Of a DNA stretch of 64,000 bases, positions 37,423 through 46,053 are shown in pieces. Position 1 is the first letter of the stretch; the number at the start of each line of letters is the position of its first letter. The notes under the pieces are model-generated. The model had not been told where the DNA came from. It saw only the letters and a list, made by a program, of their open reading frames with translations, and made no database searches. Location: contig CAKRLE010000005.1 of assembly GCA_934359185.1 (NCBI GenBank), positions 120,498-184,497 of the forward strand, given 5' to 3'. The position numbers were made by a program, and so were the translations under genes. This DNA is from an uncultured Lachnospira sp. (lineage in GTDB: Bacteria; Bacillota; Clostridia; Lachnospirales; Lachnospiraceae).

Positions 37423-38118
37423 ATGTCCACTACCAATAAAAAATCTATAATTGTAAGCATTGCTTTAAAATTCATCTCACTGTTCGCTTCAATATACGGA
37501 TTGATATTTACAATTGATAATATTATGTCTTTTACCTTTTTTACAACATTGTCAAATGTTGCATTAGACATAATTCTTGTAATATTTATTGTTTTAGATA
37601 TTATTATTCTTAAAACAGGCAGAGATTATAAAAATAACAAATTATATATATTAAAATTTCTTATGACACTTTCCATCACACTTACATTTCTTGTCTATAT
37701 GCTGATTCTTGGTCCAACATCTAAAGATGGGCTTATCGGCGCATATTTACATAATTATGCTGGAAGCTTCGGTGTTCATTTTGCAGGACCATTGTTTGCA
37801 ATTGCTGATTTTCTTATATTTGATAAAGGTTTCCAGTCAAAAAATATATATGCAATATATGCCGTCATCCCACCTCTTTGCTATGTGGGGTTCATATATC
37901 TGCTGTCTTTAGCAGGAATACGCTGGAATCAGACAATGACAGCACCATATAATTTTCTTAATTATAATTCCCCTACTGGATGGTTCGGATTTGATTTAAG
38001 CCAGATGAATAGTGAAACGCTTGGAATAGGTGTTGTATATATGATAGTATTGCTTTTATTGATTTTCTTAGGCATAGGTCGTTTGTACCTGACAATAAAT
38101 AAATCAAAAAGGGCTTAA
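37423..38118 (+). CDS. Pr6Pr / FAR-17a-AIG1-like membrane protein
   Basis: 231 residues with six to seven TM segments. FTFFTTLSNVALDIIL near 33-48, LHNYAGSFGVHFAGPLFAIADFLIFD in the middle, and APYNFLNYNSPTGWFGF near the C-terminus match the Pr6Pr / AIG1-FAR-17a-like family of bacterial membrane proteins. Biochemistry of bacterial members is not known to me. AGGAGG lies 11 bases before the ATG. It is monocistronic, convergent with the DUF1294 gene 27 bases away without an obvious terminator. Confidence 0.7.
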   Translation: MSTTNKKSIIVSIALKFISLFASIYGLIFTIDNIMSFTFFTTLSNVALDIILVIFIVLDIIILKTGRDYKNNKLYILKFLMTLSITLTFLVYMLILGPTSKDGLIGAYLHNYAGSFGVHFAGPLFAIADFLIFDKGFQSKNIYAIYAVIPPLCYVGFIYLLSLAGIRWNQTMTAPYNFLNYNSPTGWFGFDLSQMNSETLGIGVVYMIVLLLLIFLGIGRLYLTINKSKRA

Positions 38119-38144
38119 CCTGCTGTCGCAGAACCTGTTATAAA

Positions 38145-38729
38145 TTATTTCATATTCATCAGGAAAAAAATCACTACAATCTGCATTACAAGCGTAAGGG
38201 GTACTCCCACTGTAAAATAATCTTTTCTAATCTTATGACGCAGGAGATACATTGCTATTAACGCTCCTATTGATCCGCCTGCAAAAGATAAACTTAGTAA
38301 TGTTACAATTCTTATACGCGGTTTTTGCTTAACAGCTGCTATTTTGTCTACAGCAAAAGCCGCAAATGTAACCAGATTTATCACAACTAAATACATTAAT
38401 AATATTCTATGGCTGTCCAGAAATTCCCAAAATGCCAGAGTAATATTCTCTGCAAGATGTCCTTTAATAATCAGCAGTATGACAATCTGAATAACCAATA
38501 TACATGCCACGAAAATTCTAGACATCATGTTATCTTTTTCAGCTTTTCTATCGAAAATAAGAATTGCAGCAACAATACCTGCAGAACCTCCTAATAAAGA
38601 TACTATCGTGAGAATCACATCTATTTGTCCTTTACCTGTATAGTTATGTAGCAGCATATTAATAATAAAAGCTGCAAATCCAACCACATTTATTATAATA
38701 AGATAATACCCAAATGTACCTATCAACAA
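38145..38729 (-). CDS. Membrane protein with DUF1294-type C-terminal half
   Basis: 194 residues and about six TM segments in two similar halves. The C-terminal half fits DUF1294: FAVDKIAAVKQKPRIRI, LLSLSFAGGSIGALIAMYLLRHKIRKDYF. The N-terminal half looks like a diverged copy (LLGGSAGIVAAILIF). It starts with TTG at 38729 after GAGGGG. Function unknown. Its promoter region resembles that of the Fic gene. Confidence 0.78.
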   Translation of the reverse strand: MLIGTFGYYLIIINVVGFAAFIINMLLHNYTGKGQIDVILTIVSLLGGSAGIVAAILIFDRKAEKDNMMSRIFVACILVIQIVILLIIKGHLAENITLAFWEFLDSHRILLMYLVVINLVTFAAFAVDKIAAVKQKPRIRIVTLLSLSFAGGSIGALIAMYLLRHKIRKDYFTVGVPLTLVMQIVVIFFLMNMK

Positions 38730-38773
38730 TTAAATCCCCTCTTAATCAATGTTCTAAAAAATTTATCTTCTAA

Positions 38774-38802
38774 ATTATATTAGGTTTCAGAATATAAATC
38801 AA
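38774..38802 (-). promoter_or_regulatory. Promoter of the DUF1294 gene, similar to the Fic promoter
   Basis: On the minus strand TTGATT-17-TATAAT. The surrounding 45 bases match the Fic upstream region (40911-40957), including a degenerate copy of its palindrome. Confidence 0.65.
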
Positions 38803-38838
38803 TTATACGGACATATTTTACATATTGATTAATACAGC

Positions 38839-38867
38839 TTGACAAAACATTATTTAAAGCATATCAT
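38839..38867 (+). promoter_or_regulatory. Sigma-A promoter of the DegV gene
   Basis: TTGACA and TATCAT, 17-base spacer, leader about 60 bases. Confidence 0.65.
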
Positions 38868-38932
38868 ACTTTATAAAGTGATTTTTATTATTATTTTATG
38901 CAGTTTTAAAAACCATATCGCGGAGGTCTCAT

Positions 38933-39763
38933 ATGAAGATGAAAATAGTTGCAGATTCATCTGCAAATCTTTTAAATATAACTGATACTGATTTAGGAGT
39001 GGTTCCACTCCACGTAATAATAGGTGATAAAGACTATATAGATAACGATAAAACTGACCTTGCAGCGATGCAGGAAGATCTCTCTTCTTACAAGGGAAAA
39101 ACATCTACATCAAGTCCTAGTCCACGCGAATGGGAAGAAGCATTTGACGATGCTGATGCTGTATTCTGCATCACTATTACAAGCACCCTGTCAGGCACAT
39201 ATAACAGTGCCATTGCAGCCAAAGACATGTACGAAAGCACACATCCTGGCAAAAAAGTGTATGTCATTGATTCATTATCTACAGGTCCGGAAATGGTGCT
39301 GTTAGTGGAAAAAGCTGCTGAACTTATCAAATCAGACATGGCACCAGATGATATTTACGATTCACTTCTGAAATATAAAGATAAAACTCATCTGTATTTT
39401 TCTCTTGCCTCTCTGGACAATTTTGCTAAAAACGGCAGAATCAGCCATGTTGTTGCTGCCGGAATTGGTCTTTTAGGAATCAAAATAGTCGGAAAAGCAA
39501 GTGACGAGGGAACACTCCACCCTCTTGACAAATGCAGGGGCGAGAAGAGAGCTTTAAAAAAGCTTATAGAGCATCTTAAGCAGTGTGGCTATATCAATGG
39601 TAAAATAATCATTGCACACAACAATAACGAAAATCTTGCATCAGAATTAAAGAAACTGATTGAAAGCGAATTTGGAACTTTTAACGGTTTTATACATAAA
39701 ACACGGGCTCTTTGCAGTTACTACGCAGAGCCTGGTTCAGTGATGGTTGGATTTGAAGCATAA
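38933..39763 (+). CDS. DegV-family fatty-acid-binding protein
   Basis: 276 residues. KIVADSSANLL at the N-terminus, STSSPSPREWEEAF (about 55-69) and ITSTLSGTYNSA (about 82-93) are DegV/FakB hallmarks. These loops bind the carboxylate of a fatty acid. FakB proteins present fatty acids to the kinase FakA; no fakA is in the window. GGAGG lies six bases before the ATG. It is monocistronic, with a palindromic hairpin after the stop. Confidence 0.92.
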   Translation: MKMKIVADSSANLLNITDTDLGVVPLHVIIGDKDYIDNDKTDLAAMQEDLSSYKGKTSTSSPSPREWEEAFDDADAVFCITITSTLSGTYNSAIAAKDMYESTHPGKKVYVIDSLSTGPEMVLLVEKAAELIKSDMAPDDIYDSLLKYKDKTHLYFSLASLDNFAKNGRISHVVAAGIGLLGIKIVGKASDEGTLHPLDKCRGEKRALKKLIEHLKQCGYINGKIIIAHNNNENLASELKKLIESEFGTFNGFIHKTRALCSYYAEPGSVMVGFEA

Positions 39764-39775
39764 AATCTTCGTAAC

Positions 39776-39814
39776 ATGGTGCCCCATTAGTGCCTGGCAC
39801 TCATGGGGCACCAT
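39776..39814 (+). terminator. Hairpin after the DegV gene (GTGCCTGGCAC family)
   Basis: ATGGTGCCCCAT and ATGGGGCACCAT pair over 12 bases. The loop is itself the palindrome AGTGCC-T-GGCACT. There is no T run after it, so termination efficiency is uncertain. Related copies lie at 47823 and 48929. Confidence 0.5.
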
Positions 39815-39839
39815 AAATTCAACCGGCTCATTTAATCTA

Positions 39840-40892
39840 TCACTTTGAATCACTACGGATATAGAATGTTGCTCTTCCAGCTCCTTTCTTCAAAAGAACG
39901 CCTTCTTCTACCAACTGTTTTAAAGCCAGCTCCACCGATTTTATTCCTATTGACGGGCATAATTCAACAATGTCACTCTTGCTTAATTTTCCTATTTTAT
40001 TATACACTGCATGTCTGACAATTTCTTTTGCAGGTAATTTTTCACTTACAAGCTCTACTCGTTCTTCAAAATCCCTATATGCAGCGAGTATAACTCTCAG
40101 TATATATTTCACAAAAGAAGTGACATCTTCCTTATTCTCGTACCATCCTTCCTGACAATCTTCCAAAGCTTTATAATATAAATCTTTATTCTTTGCAATC
40201 TTACTTTCTATAGAAACATATTTGCCAACAACATATCCACTTCTGTATAATAGTAATGCTGTAAGTAAACGGCTCATCCTTCCATTGCCATCACTGAATG
40301 GATGTATACAAAGAAAATCGTGTATAAAAATCGGAATTAACAGTATTGAATCTATCACCTCATTCTCAATCATCCTGTTGTAATTCTCACAGATAGCCTC
40401 TATTGCGGCTGGTGTTTCATACGGCGCAAGCGGTGTAAATAGCACATACTCATTTCCAATTTCATCTGTAGCCGCAATAACATTCTGCGATATCTTAAAA
40501 TGTCCTCCAATACTTTTTTCAGTATATTTATATAAATCACGATGCAACTGTAAAATATAATTTGTCTTTATTGGAATATACTCATAATTTTCATGAATTG
40601 TATTAAGAACATCCCTATATCCCAGAATTTCTTCCTCGTCACGATTTTTTGGAGTTGTCTTTTCCTCGCACAACTGCTTTAATCTTGTACTTGTAGTCCG
40701 TATCCCTTCGATTGCATTCGATGCTTCTGTACTCTGTCTCTTTGCTATCTCGACAAGTCTGTCTAACTCTTCCGGCTTCTGTTTTAAATATACTTCCTGT
40801 CTGCCTTTATATTCATGAATCTGTGCAACTAGTGAAATTATCTCACTATCCCACGTTTTATCTTTTAACGATGAATAATCGAACTCTCTCAT
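39840..40892 (-). CDS. Class II Fic protein (AMP/UMP-transferase type) with C-terminal winged helix
   Basis: 350 residues. The Fic motif HPFSDGNGRMSR is complete at 197-208 with catalytic His 197. The N-terminal Fic_N region contains SNAIEG (58-63), matching the inhibitory S/TxxxE(G/N) helix, so this is class II, self-inhibited by Glu 62. The C-terminus (about 290-350) is a winged helix-turn-helix (KIGKLSKSDIVELCPSIGI). Fic enzymes transfer AMP or another nucleotide from NTP to target hydroxyls. GGAG lies seven bases before the ATG. A perfect palindrome overlapping the promoter suggests autoregulation. Confidence 0.93.
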   Translation of the reverse strand: MREFDYSSLKDKTWDSEIISLVAQIHEYKGRQEVYLKQKPEELDRLVEIAKRQSTEASNAIEGIRTTSTRLKQLCEEKTTPKNRDEEEILGYRDVLNTIHENYEYIPIKTNYILQLHRDLYKYTEKSIGGHFKISQNVIAATDEIGNEYVLFTPLAPYETPAAIEAICENYNRMIENEVIDSILLIPIFIHDFLCIHPFSDGNGRMSRLLTALLLYRSGYVVGKYVSIESKIAKNKDLYYKALEDCQEGWYENKEDVTSFVKYILRVILAAYRDFEERVELVSEKLPAKEIVRHAVYNKIGKLSKSDIVELCPSIGIKSVELALKQLVEEGVLLKKGAGRATFYIRSDSK

Positions 40893-40913
40893 AATTAATC
40901 TCCCAAGAAGAAA

Positions 40914-40954
40914 ATTATCTCCTAAATTATATTATGTTTTAGGAGATAATTCAA
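40914..40954 (-). promoter_or_regulatory. Fic promoter with overlapping palindromic operator
   Basis: On the minus strand TTGAAT-17-TATAAT (40926-40954). A perfect 13-bp inverted repeat, ATTATCTCCTAAA (40914-40926) / TTTAGGAGATAAT (40938-40950), with an 11-base centre, covers the spacer and -10. Binding there would block polymerase. Confidence 0.7.
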
Positions 40955-41041
40955 TTATCAAGACTTAAATTTCATGTTTAAATAATATTCTTGTCTTCAT
41001 GTTATCTCTATTATTTCTCATCTTGAAAATGTAATGCAATA

Positions 41042-41515
41042 TTACTTTGGCTTCTTCCTCTTCCCTGTGATTTTTTCTACCTCCAGAACATATACAAGTG
41101 TTCTGGAAATTGCTGCTGGATTAAAATAAGCCTCTTTTCCCATGTGATAATGAGCCATGAGCTTTTTTAACGCATCCAGTTTTTCTTCTTCTTTAAGAAT
41201 TCTGATTCGTCCACTGCCAATCACACTTTCATATGCCATCGTGCAGTAGCCCTTTTCCCCAAAATACTGAAGCTGATGCTTGCAGTCCATCTCAAATGAT
41301 GCCCTGTTATCCTTTTTTATAAGCTCCACTTTATAGCCTTCGAGCGCACTGTGAAAATACAGTCTGACTTTGCCGTCAATAACTTCCATACCAAAATTTA
41401 ACGGTAGAATGTATGGATATCCGTCATCATTCAGTGCAAGTCTGCACACATCACATTTTTTCATGACCTCTATTTTTTCGTCTAACTCTTTTATTTCTCT
41501 ATCTTCCTGTCTCAT
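41042..41515 (-). CDS. Pyridoxamine 5'-phosphate oxidase-like flavoprotein (NimA-like)
   Basis: 157 residues. CDVCRLALNDDGYPYILPLNFGM at the N-terminus and LYFHSALEGYKVELIKKDNRASFEM are the FMN-binding split-barrel motifs of the NimA/PPOX-like group. Some relatives reduce nitroimidazoles; most have unknown substrates. The ATG at 41515 is preferred. GAGG lies 12 bases upstream. It is the first of the short accessory genes. Confidence 0.85.
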   Translation of the reverse strand: MRQEDREIKELDEKIEVMKKCDVCRLALNDDGYPYILPLNFGMEVIDGKVRLYFHSALEGYKVELIKKDNRASFEMDCKHQLQYFGEKGYCTMAYESVIGSGRIRILKEEEKLDALKKLMAHYHMGKEAYFNPAAISRTLVYVLEVEKITGKRKKPK

Positions 41516-41634
41516 ATCTCTAATCCACCTCAACAAAATTTGACAATCTATTTATCCTTCACTGGCTCTCCGTTCTCGTACTAATTTTCCAATTTAAAAA
41601 TAATGAATTTGTGAGTATTACGCAGACAAAATAT

Positions 41635-42585
41635 TCACTGTATGAAGCTTCTGATTTCTTCACTTATTCTTTTATATTCGTAGTCGTGAATATAATGAGG
41701 ACAGTCCAATTCAATATAACTTGCGTTGTTATAATTTGAAATATATGCTTTAGGAATACTCCTCCACGTTTCTTTTGTAAAACCTGTCCCACCAGAACCG
41801 TCAGAGATAAACAATAACATCGGCACTTGTGGGATGCCATTTTCCTTTACAACACCCGCATTCTTTTTTACCGCTTTTGCTTCGTCAATCATCGTTACAG
41901 TTGCAGTTTTTTGGTAAAATATAGCCCTGTAAATTTCTTTTTCCTTTTCAGAAAGCGTTCCTGATTTGATGGCAGCACTTTCCGCAAGGCTTGGTATCCA
42001 TCTTGTAATTCCCAATCCGGCGCAATACTGTCCTAATCTCATTATAGGAATATTGATGTTCATTTCATCATAATAGCCCGGCACAGCCATATCCAACCCA
42101 ACAATAGCTTCAACTTCCTTCGGATACTTCTGAGCCCAGTATAAAGCTTCTAACCCGGACATTGAATGTGAGCAAAGCACATACGGCGGTTCTATTCCTG
42201 CCTTATCAAGTGCCATTCTGGTTTCGCTCAATATTGTATCAATATCCCTGTTTTCATCTACCACATCACTGAAACCATAGCCGAATTTTTCCACTACTGC
42301 AATTTTATACTCATTACTCAACAGCGAATACAGTGATTTAAAATCCAATATAGGCGAGCATGTTCCGCTTCCTGACATAAACACAAAAGTTTTGTCACCA
42401 TCGCCCTCCGTATATACGCTCATGTTGTAATCGTTGACTTCTACAAGTTCGCCCAAAGGAGTCAGCAAGTCCATCTCCTTTGAACTGCAGACTTTATGAC
42501 GAACAAAAGATACTATCACAAATAATATGATAACCGAAAAAATTATCAATATTATTTTTAGAGATTTTCTCAATATTTTTTTCAT
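41635..42585 (-). CDS. Alpha/beta-hydrolase, membrane-anchored
   Basis: 316 residues from ATG 42585 (AAAGG eight bases upstream). An N-terminal TM (about 8-28) anchors it, probably facing outward. The nucleophile elbow is CSHSMSGLEAL, the oxyanion region FMSGSGTCS, the acid probably in LFISDGSGG and the His in DCPHYIHD. It resembles small lipases/esterases and proline-iminopeptidase-like proteins. Substrate unknown. The 3' neighbours are unrelated. Confidence 0.82.
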   Translation of the reverse strand: MKKILRKSLKIILIIFSVIILFVIVSFVRHKVCSSKEMDLLTPLGELVEVNDYNMSVYTEGDGDKTFVFMSGSGTCSPILDFKSLYSLLSNEYKIAVVEKFGYGFSDVVDENRDIDTILSETRMALDKAGIEPPYVLCSHSMSGLEALYWAQKYPKEVEAIVGLDMAVPGYYDEMNINIPIMRLGQYCAGLGITRWIPSLAESAAIKSGTLSEKEKEIYRAIFYQKTATVTMIDEAKAVKKNAGVVKENGIPQVPMLLFISDGSGGTGFTKETWRSIPKAYISNYNNASYIELDCPHYIHDYEYKRISEEIRSFIQ

Positions 42586-42656
42586 TTTATGTACCTTTCT
42601 CCAAAAATATATGTTCAAAAAGTCAATCTCATCTGGTGCCACTGTACCACTTTATA

Positions 42657-42952
42657 TCATTCATTATAAATCGATTTTCCAAATGCATATGCCTCATTTA
42701 AATGGTTCGTTTTATCAATCTGCGGCTTCCCATTTGTATCACCACAACCACCAGCCAATAACATTCCCTTGTCATGAAATCCGATATAATTGATTACAGT
42801 AAACTTATAATAAGATACTGCCTGTTCATATGTCCTAATATTAATTCTACATCATTTCCAGCATCTGTGGCACCATGTATAAATGCATCTACTAATTGTC
42901 TTGTGTTTCCTTTGGGACGACCTCCACCTAATACTACCAAAATTTTCTTCAT
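42657..42952 (-). pseudogene. Decayed NAD(P)H-dependent FMN reductase / flavodoxin-fold gene
   Basis: The frame from ATG 42952 reads MKKILVVLGGGRPKGNTRQL and about 18 more residues, a typical FMN-reductase start. It then goes out of frame. In another frame the sequence continues FTVINYIGFHDKGMLLAGG and CGDTNGKPQID to a stop at 42657, the normal C-terminus of such proteins. About half of the expected 180 residues, including the flavin-site middle, is deleted. It is therefore a remnant and not functional. Confidence 0.8.
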
Positions 42953-43033
42953 AATATTTTGTTTCCCTTACAACTTTCAATTTTATTATTTCTATAGACT
43001 AGAATTTGATAAGCTCCTCTAAGAGATTATGTT

Positions 43034-43384
43034 TCAATTTTCTTCTATGTATTTCACTACTCTATCTATATTTCCGCTTTCATATTCATCATGTGTTAAT
43101 TTGAAACACTCATCCTTACTAACACTGCTGTAGTCTATATACCTAGCAATATCTTCTGGAATTAAAAACAAGTTTACTCCTTCTCGTTTCAGCGATTGTA
43201 AATCTCCGTGATTGACATCAACAATTACTTCCGCTTCCCAATTTTTTGCTTTAATTACAGACTGTAAATTTTCTTTTAATACAGTACTTCTCTTTTTTTT
43301 TTTAATATTAAAATGTCCATCATGTCCAACCTGTGAATTTCTCCCATTAGATACATAGGGTACAATGGCTATTTTTTTTATCAT
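43034..43384 (-). CDS. Uncharacterised 116-aa protein
   Basis: Begins MIKKIAIVPYVSNGRNSQVG and ends VVKYIEEN; soluble, mixed alpha/beta composition with alternating hydrophobic strands (KIAIVPY, EAEVIVDV, VNLFLIPEDIARYI). I do not recognise the family. AAAGGAGG lies eight bases before the ATG at 43384, a strong start. The longer frame from 43405 overlaps that site. A border repeat (AACTTCCGATTTT) lies at 43413, just upstream. Confidence 0.6.
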   Translation of the reverse strand: MIKKIAIVPYVSNGRNSQVGHDGHFNIKKKKRSTVLKENLQSVIKAKNWEAEVIVDVNHGDLQSLKREGVNLFLIPEDIARYIDYSSVSKDECFKLTHDEYESGNIDRVVKYIEEN

Positions 43385-43412
43385 TAACTTGTCCTCCTTT
43401 TCCACTTCTTAT

Positions 43413-43425
43413 AACTTCCGATTTT
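43413..43425. repeat. AACTTCC border repeat, copy 1
   Basis: AACTTCCGATTTT between the HTH gene terminator and the 43034 gene, 13 bp before its ribosome site. Related copies occur at five more gene borders up to 46843. Confidence 0.55.
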
Positions 43426-43459
43426 AATTATAAATCAGTTATTCCTTTACATTATCATA

Positions 43460-43514
43460 TGAAAAAACAGCCGTAAATTCAATCGTATTTTTTGTGATTG
43501 AATTTACGGCTGTT
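43460..43514 (-). terminator. Terminator after the HTH gene
   Basis: A 19-bp perfect stem (43466-43484 / 43496-43514), followed on the minus strand by TTTTTT. Confidence 0.9.
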
Positions 43515-43566
43515 CATAACCTCATTTTAGAATTGACCTTCTGAATTTTAAAGCGTAATATTACTA

Positions 43567-44154
43567 TTAATTCAAAAAACTATTCATCAGAAGACCAATT
43601 AATACACATACAACAAATGCTATCAACATAAAGCCTATAACTAAAAGAATTTTCTGATATGGACGTTTGCCTATTTCACGTTGCTTTTGAATATCATCCA
43701 AAAGTTTTCCCTCAGAAAATGCAACAATTTCTTTATAACTCTGGACATCATTATCTTTTTTTATCTTTTCAATCTTTAAGGCAAAGTACATAGAAACTGC
43801 CCAAATAATTCCCCACGGAATAAATGCCCAGACACCAAGCCACATAAATAGCGGAACCACAGAAACAACAGTGGCAATCAGCATTATAGTGTAGATTCTT
43901 CCATAGCGGTTCATTTTTTCAATTTCTTCTTTTTGAATTACCTCTTTCATAACACCAATATCTCCTTTGATTAGATTATCAAGAGAGATTTGAAAGATTT
44001 CACTCAGTAATACCAAACTGTTCACATCCGGGTAACTTTTATCATTTTCCCAATTTGAAATTGTCTGCCTTGAAACATAAACACGATTGGCTAATTCCTC
44101 TTGGGATAACTCTGCTTCCTGACGATGCATTTTTATTTGTTTTCCAAGTTCCAT
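43567..44154 (-). CDS. XRE-family transcriptional regulator with membrane tail
   Basis: 195 residues. The HTH domain (about 1-60) is complete: LGKQIKMHRQEAELSQEELANRVYVSRQTISNWENDKSYP. After a linker come hydrophobic segments at about 95-135 and 165-190, two to three TM helices, so this is a membrane-bound repressor of the kind that senses envelope or peptide signals. GGAGG lies seven bases before the ATG at 44154. A perfect inverted repeat upstream (44216-44242) may be its own operator. Confidence 0.88.
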   Translation of the reverse strand: MELGKQIKMHRQEAELSQEELANRVYVSRQTISNWENDKSYPDVNSLVLLSEIFQISLDNLIKGDIGVMKEVIQKEEIEKMNRYGRIYTIMLIATVVSVVPLFMWLGVWAFIPWGIIWAVSMYFALKIEKIKKDNDVQSYKEIVAFSEGKLLDDIQKQREIGKRPYQKILLVIGFMLIAFVVCVLIGLLMNSFLN

Positions 44155-44215
44155 CCCGTCACCTCCCTGCATACTCATATTAATCACAAAGTAGTATTTC
44201 TGCTATCAAAGTGCG

Positions 44216-44242
44216 TTGACATCTATGTTTTCCAGATGTCAA
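44216..44242. promoter_or_regulatory. Perfect inverted repeat upstream of the HTH gene
   Basis: TTGACATCT (44216-44224) and AGATGTCAA (44234-44242), a 9-bp palindrome with a 9-base centre. It includes TTGACA in both directions. Operator function is inference. Confidence 0.6.
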
Positions 44243-44305
44243 AATTGTTTTACATGCCATAAAACCACAAATTCCAAAACAAATAAGTTACTACTTTCTT
44301 ATTTC

Positions 44306-45025
44306 CTACTCTGTTAACAATCTTTCCAGCAGCATACGTCTGTTGTTAATAAACATTTCTGTTATCTGATAGCTCTCTGTATCCTCATATTCACACAGAT
44401 GTATGCGTCCATTGTCAAAACAATAGATATCTGCATCTGGTATACCTAATAGAATAGGCGAGTGTGTAACTATAAAAAACTGTGCTCCCTCTTTTGCACA
44501 CTTATATATCTGCATTAACAATGTAAGCTGTCTCTGAGGTGATAATGCAGCTTCTGGTTCGTCAAAAAGGTACAAACCATCTGATTGCAAATTATTCTGT
44601 GCTAATGCAAGAAAACTCTCTCCATGTGATTTTTCATGATATTTCACGGAAGGATGTTTAAAATCTGCATATTCTTCTTCCTGCGTTGCAACATTATAAA
44701 AACTTTCAGCTCTAAGGAAATATCCCCACTTTTCCTTCCGATACCCTTTTGAAATCCTTATCGCATCACATAATTCTGAATGTGTATCATGAGTAGAAAA
44801 AACATAATTCTTTGTTCCACCCTCAGGATTAAAACCATGTGCTACGGCAAGTGCCTCTAATAAAGTCGATTTACCACTGCCATTTTCTCCAACAAAAAAA
44901 GTAATTGATTTGTTAAAATTAAGCTTTTTAACACCCTTAAAAGCTTCGATTCTCTTTAAATAACTATCATTATCAATTCTATCCCAATCGAATACTACTC
45001 TTTGTATGAATTGATTATTCATCAA
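44306..45025 (-). CDS. AAA-family ATPase, RecF/SMC-like ABC type (COG3910-like)
   Basis: 239 residues. Walker A GENGSGKST at 46-54, signature-like SHGESFLALAQ (about 140-150), Walker B LYLFDEPEAAL (about 161-171) and His switch FFIVTHSP. There is no long coiled coil and no nuclease domain, so it is a compact ABC-ATPase. Single genes of this kind are common in accessory regions; the function is unknown to me. GGAGG lies just before the ATG. Confidence 0.85.
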   Translation of the reverse strand: MMNNQFIQRVVFDWDRIDNDSYLKRIEAFKGVKKLNFNKSITFFVGENGSGKSTLLEALAVAHGFNPEGGTKNYVFSTHDTHSELCDAIRISKGYRKEKWGYFLRAESFYNVATQEEEYADFKHPSVKYHEKSHGESFLALAQNNLQSDGLYLFDEPEAALSPQRQLTLLMQIYKCAKEGAQFFIVTHSPILLGIPDADIYCFDNGRIHLCEYEDTESYQITEMFINNRRMLLERLLTE

Positions 45026-45061
45026 ACCGCCTCCTATAAAATTTGAGGTTACTACTCAGAC

Positions 45062-45073
45062 AAACTGGAAGTT
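45062..45073. repeat. AACTTCC border repeat, copy 2
   Basis: AAACTGGAAGTT, reverse of AACTTCCAGTTT, directly after the cupin stop codon (45076). Confidence 0.55.
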
Positions 45074-45075
45074 GT

Positions 45076-45441
45076 CTATCTTTTATCCTTATATGCATAT
45101 CCAAAGTTTATTGGTGGTGCAGTCACTGATACATACACAAATTCCTCATTACCATCATTCAATAAACCATGAACATCTTTATCTGCAAATCTTACAACAT
45201 CCCCAGCAGTAAACACTTTTTCTTGTTCATCTGCAAGTAATAGTTTACCCGTTCCTTTTGTTGCATACCAAATTTGTTCTGACGCATCATGTGTATGTCT
45301 TGGTTGGCAAGCACCTATTTCAAGATGAACCTCTGTAATTGTCACCCTTTCACTTGATGAATTTTCAGGATTTAATAGTTGTCTTGAAACAACTCCTGGA
45401 TTTGATAATTCAACTATCTTCTCTTTACTTATGAATTCCAT
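45076..45441 (-). CDS. Small cupin-domain protein
   Basis: 121 residues. The cupin motif 1 is RHTHDASEQIWYATKGTG (His-His-Glu metal ligands), and motif 2 is VRFADKDVHGL. A single beta-barrel, possibly a metal-dependent isomerase or sensor. GGAGG lies six bases before the ATG at 45441; a longer start at 45456 is not supported. Confidence 0.88.
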   Translation of the reverse strand: MEFISKEKIVELSNPGVVSRQLLNPENSSSERVTITEVHLEIGACQPRHTHDASEQIWYATKGTGKLLLADEQEKVFTAGDVVRFADKDVHGLLNDGNEEFVYVSVTAPPINFGYAYKDKR

Positions 45442-45454
45442 ACTATACCTCCAC

Positions 45455-45488
45455 AACTCCCGATTTTCCAGTTCTGTAAACCGAAATT
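45455..45488. repeat. AACTTCC border repeat, copy 3 (both arms)
   Basis: AACTCCCGATTTT (45455-45467) and TAAACCGAAATT (45477-45488) form an imperfect inverted repeat with a CCAGTTCTG centre. It fills the gap between the GNAT stop and the cupin ribosome site. Confidence 0.6.
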
Positions 45489-45492
45489 AATG

Positions 45493-46005
45493 CTATTCAA
45501 TACCGAATTCTTTTGCGTATATCATTGTGCCACGAACATCCGGAGCATTTTCGTTTATTTTATAAGTCATAAATTTTTTTCTCGAAACCTCAAAAGGCGC
45601 AAATATTCCAAAAGTATCCGCCGGTACATAGCCCGTTCTCGGATAATACTTTTCGCTTCCAAGCACAACGGAATAACCATATCCCAAATCCTTGGCGATT
45701 TTATGCCCTTCCGTTATCAAAGCCATTCCAATCCCTTTTCCCTGATACTCCGGTGAAACAGCCAGAGGGGCTAACGCTAAAACAATTGTCTGACCGACTC
45801 TTGCCTTTGTAAACATAATATGTCCTATAACTTTTCCGTTTTCTTCCGCAACCAGTGATAACTCAGGAATATAGTTTTCACCTTTTCTTAATGCAACTAC
45901 CAGATCCTGTTCATTGCCATCTGCGTGTTCTGCGCTGTCAAAAGCAGCTTTTACGACTGCATATATTGAATCATAATCCCTCGGTTCCTCTTTTCTTATA
46001 TCCAT
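45493..46005 (-). CDS. GNAT N-acetyltransferase
   Basis: 170 residues. The acetyl-CoA motif is LAPLAVSPEYQGKGIGMALITEG (V and Q/RxxGxG/A of GNAT motif A), and VVLGSEKYYPRTGYVPA is the C-terminal part. Similar to YhbS-type acetyltransferases. GGAGG lies six bases before the ATG at 46005; the longer frame from 46071 runs through the neighbouring gene. Substrate unknown. Confidence 0.9.
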   Translation of the reverse strand: MDIRKEEPRDYDSIYAVVKAAFDSAEHADGNEQDLVVALRKGENYIPELSLVAEENGKVIGHIMFTKARVGQTIVLALAPLAVSPEYQGKGIGMALITEGHKIAKDLGYGYSVVLGSEKYYPRTGYVPADTFGIFAPFEVSRKKFMTYKINENAPDVRGTMIYAKEFGIE

Positions 46006-46041
46006 ACCATACCTCCGTAAATTCTGTTTTCTCAATTCTAT

Positions 46042-46053
46042 AAACTGGAAGTT
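46042..46053. repeat. AACTTCC border repeat, copy 4
   Basis: AAACTGGAAGTT overlapping the TAA stop of the 46052 gene, so the repeat supplies part of the stop codon. A weak second arm (AAATTCTG region) follows at about 46018-46027. Confidence 0.55.
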
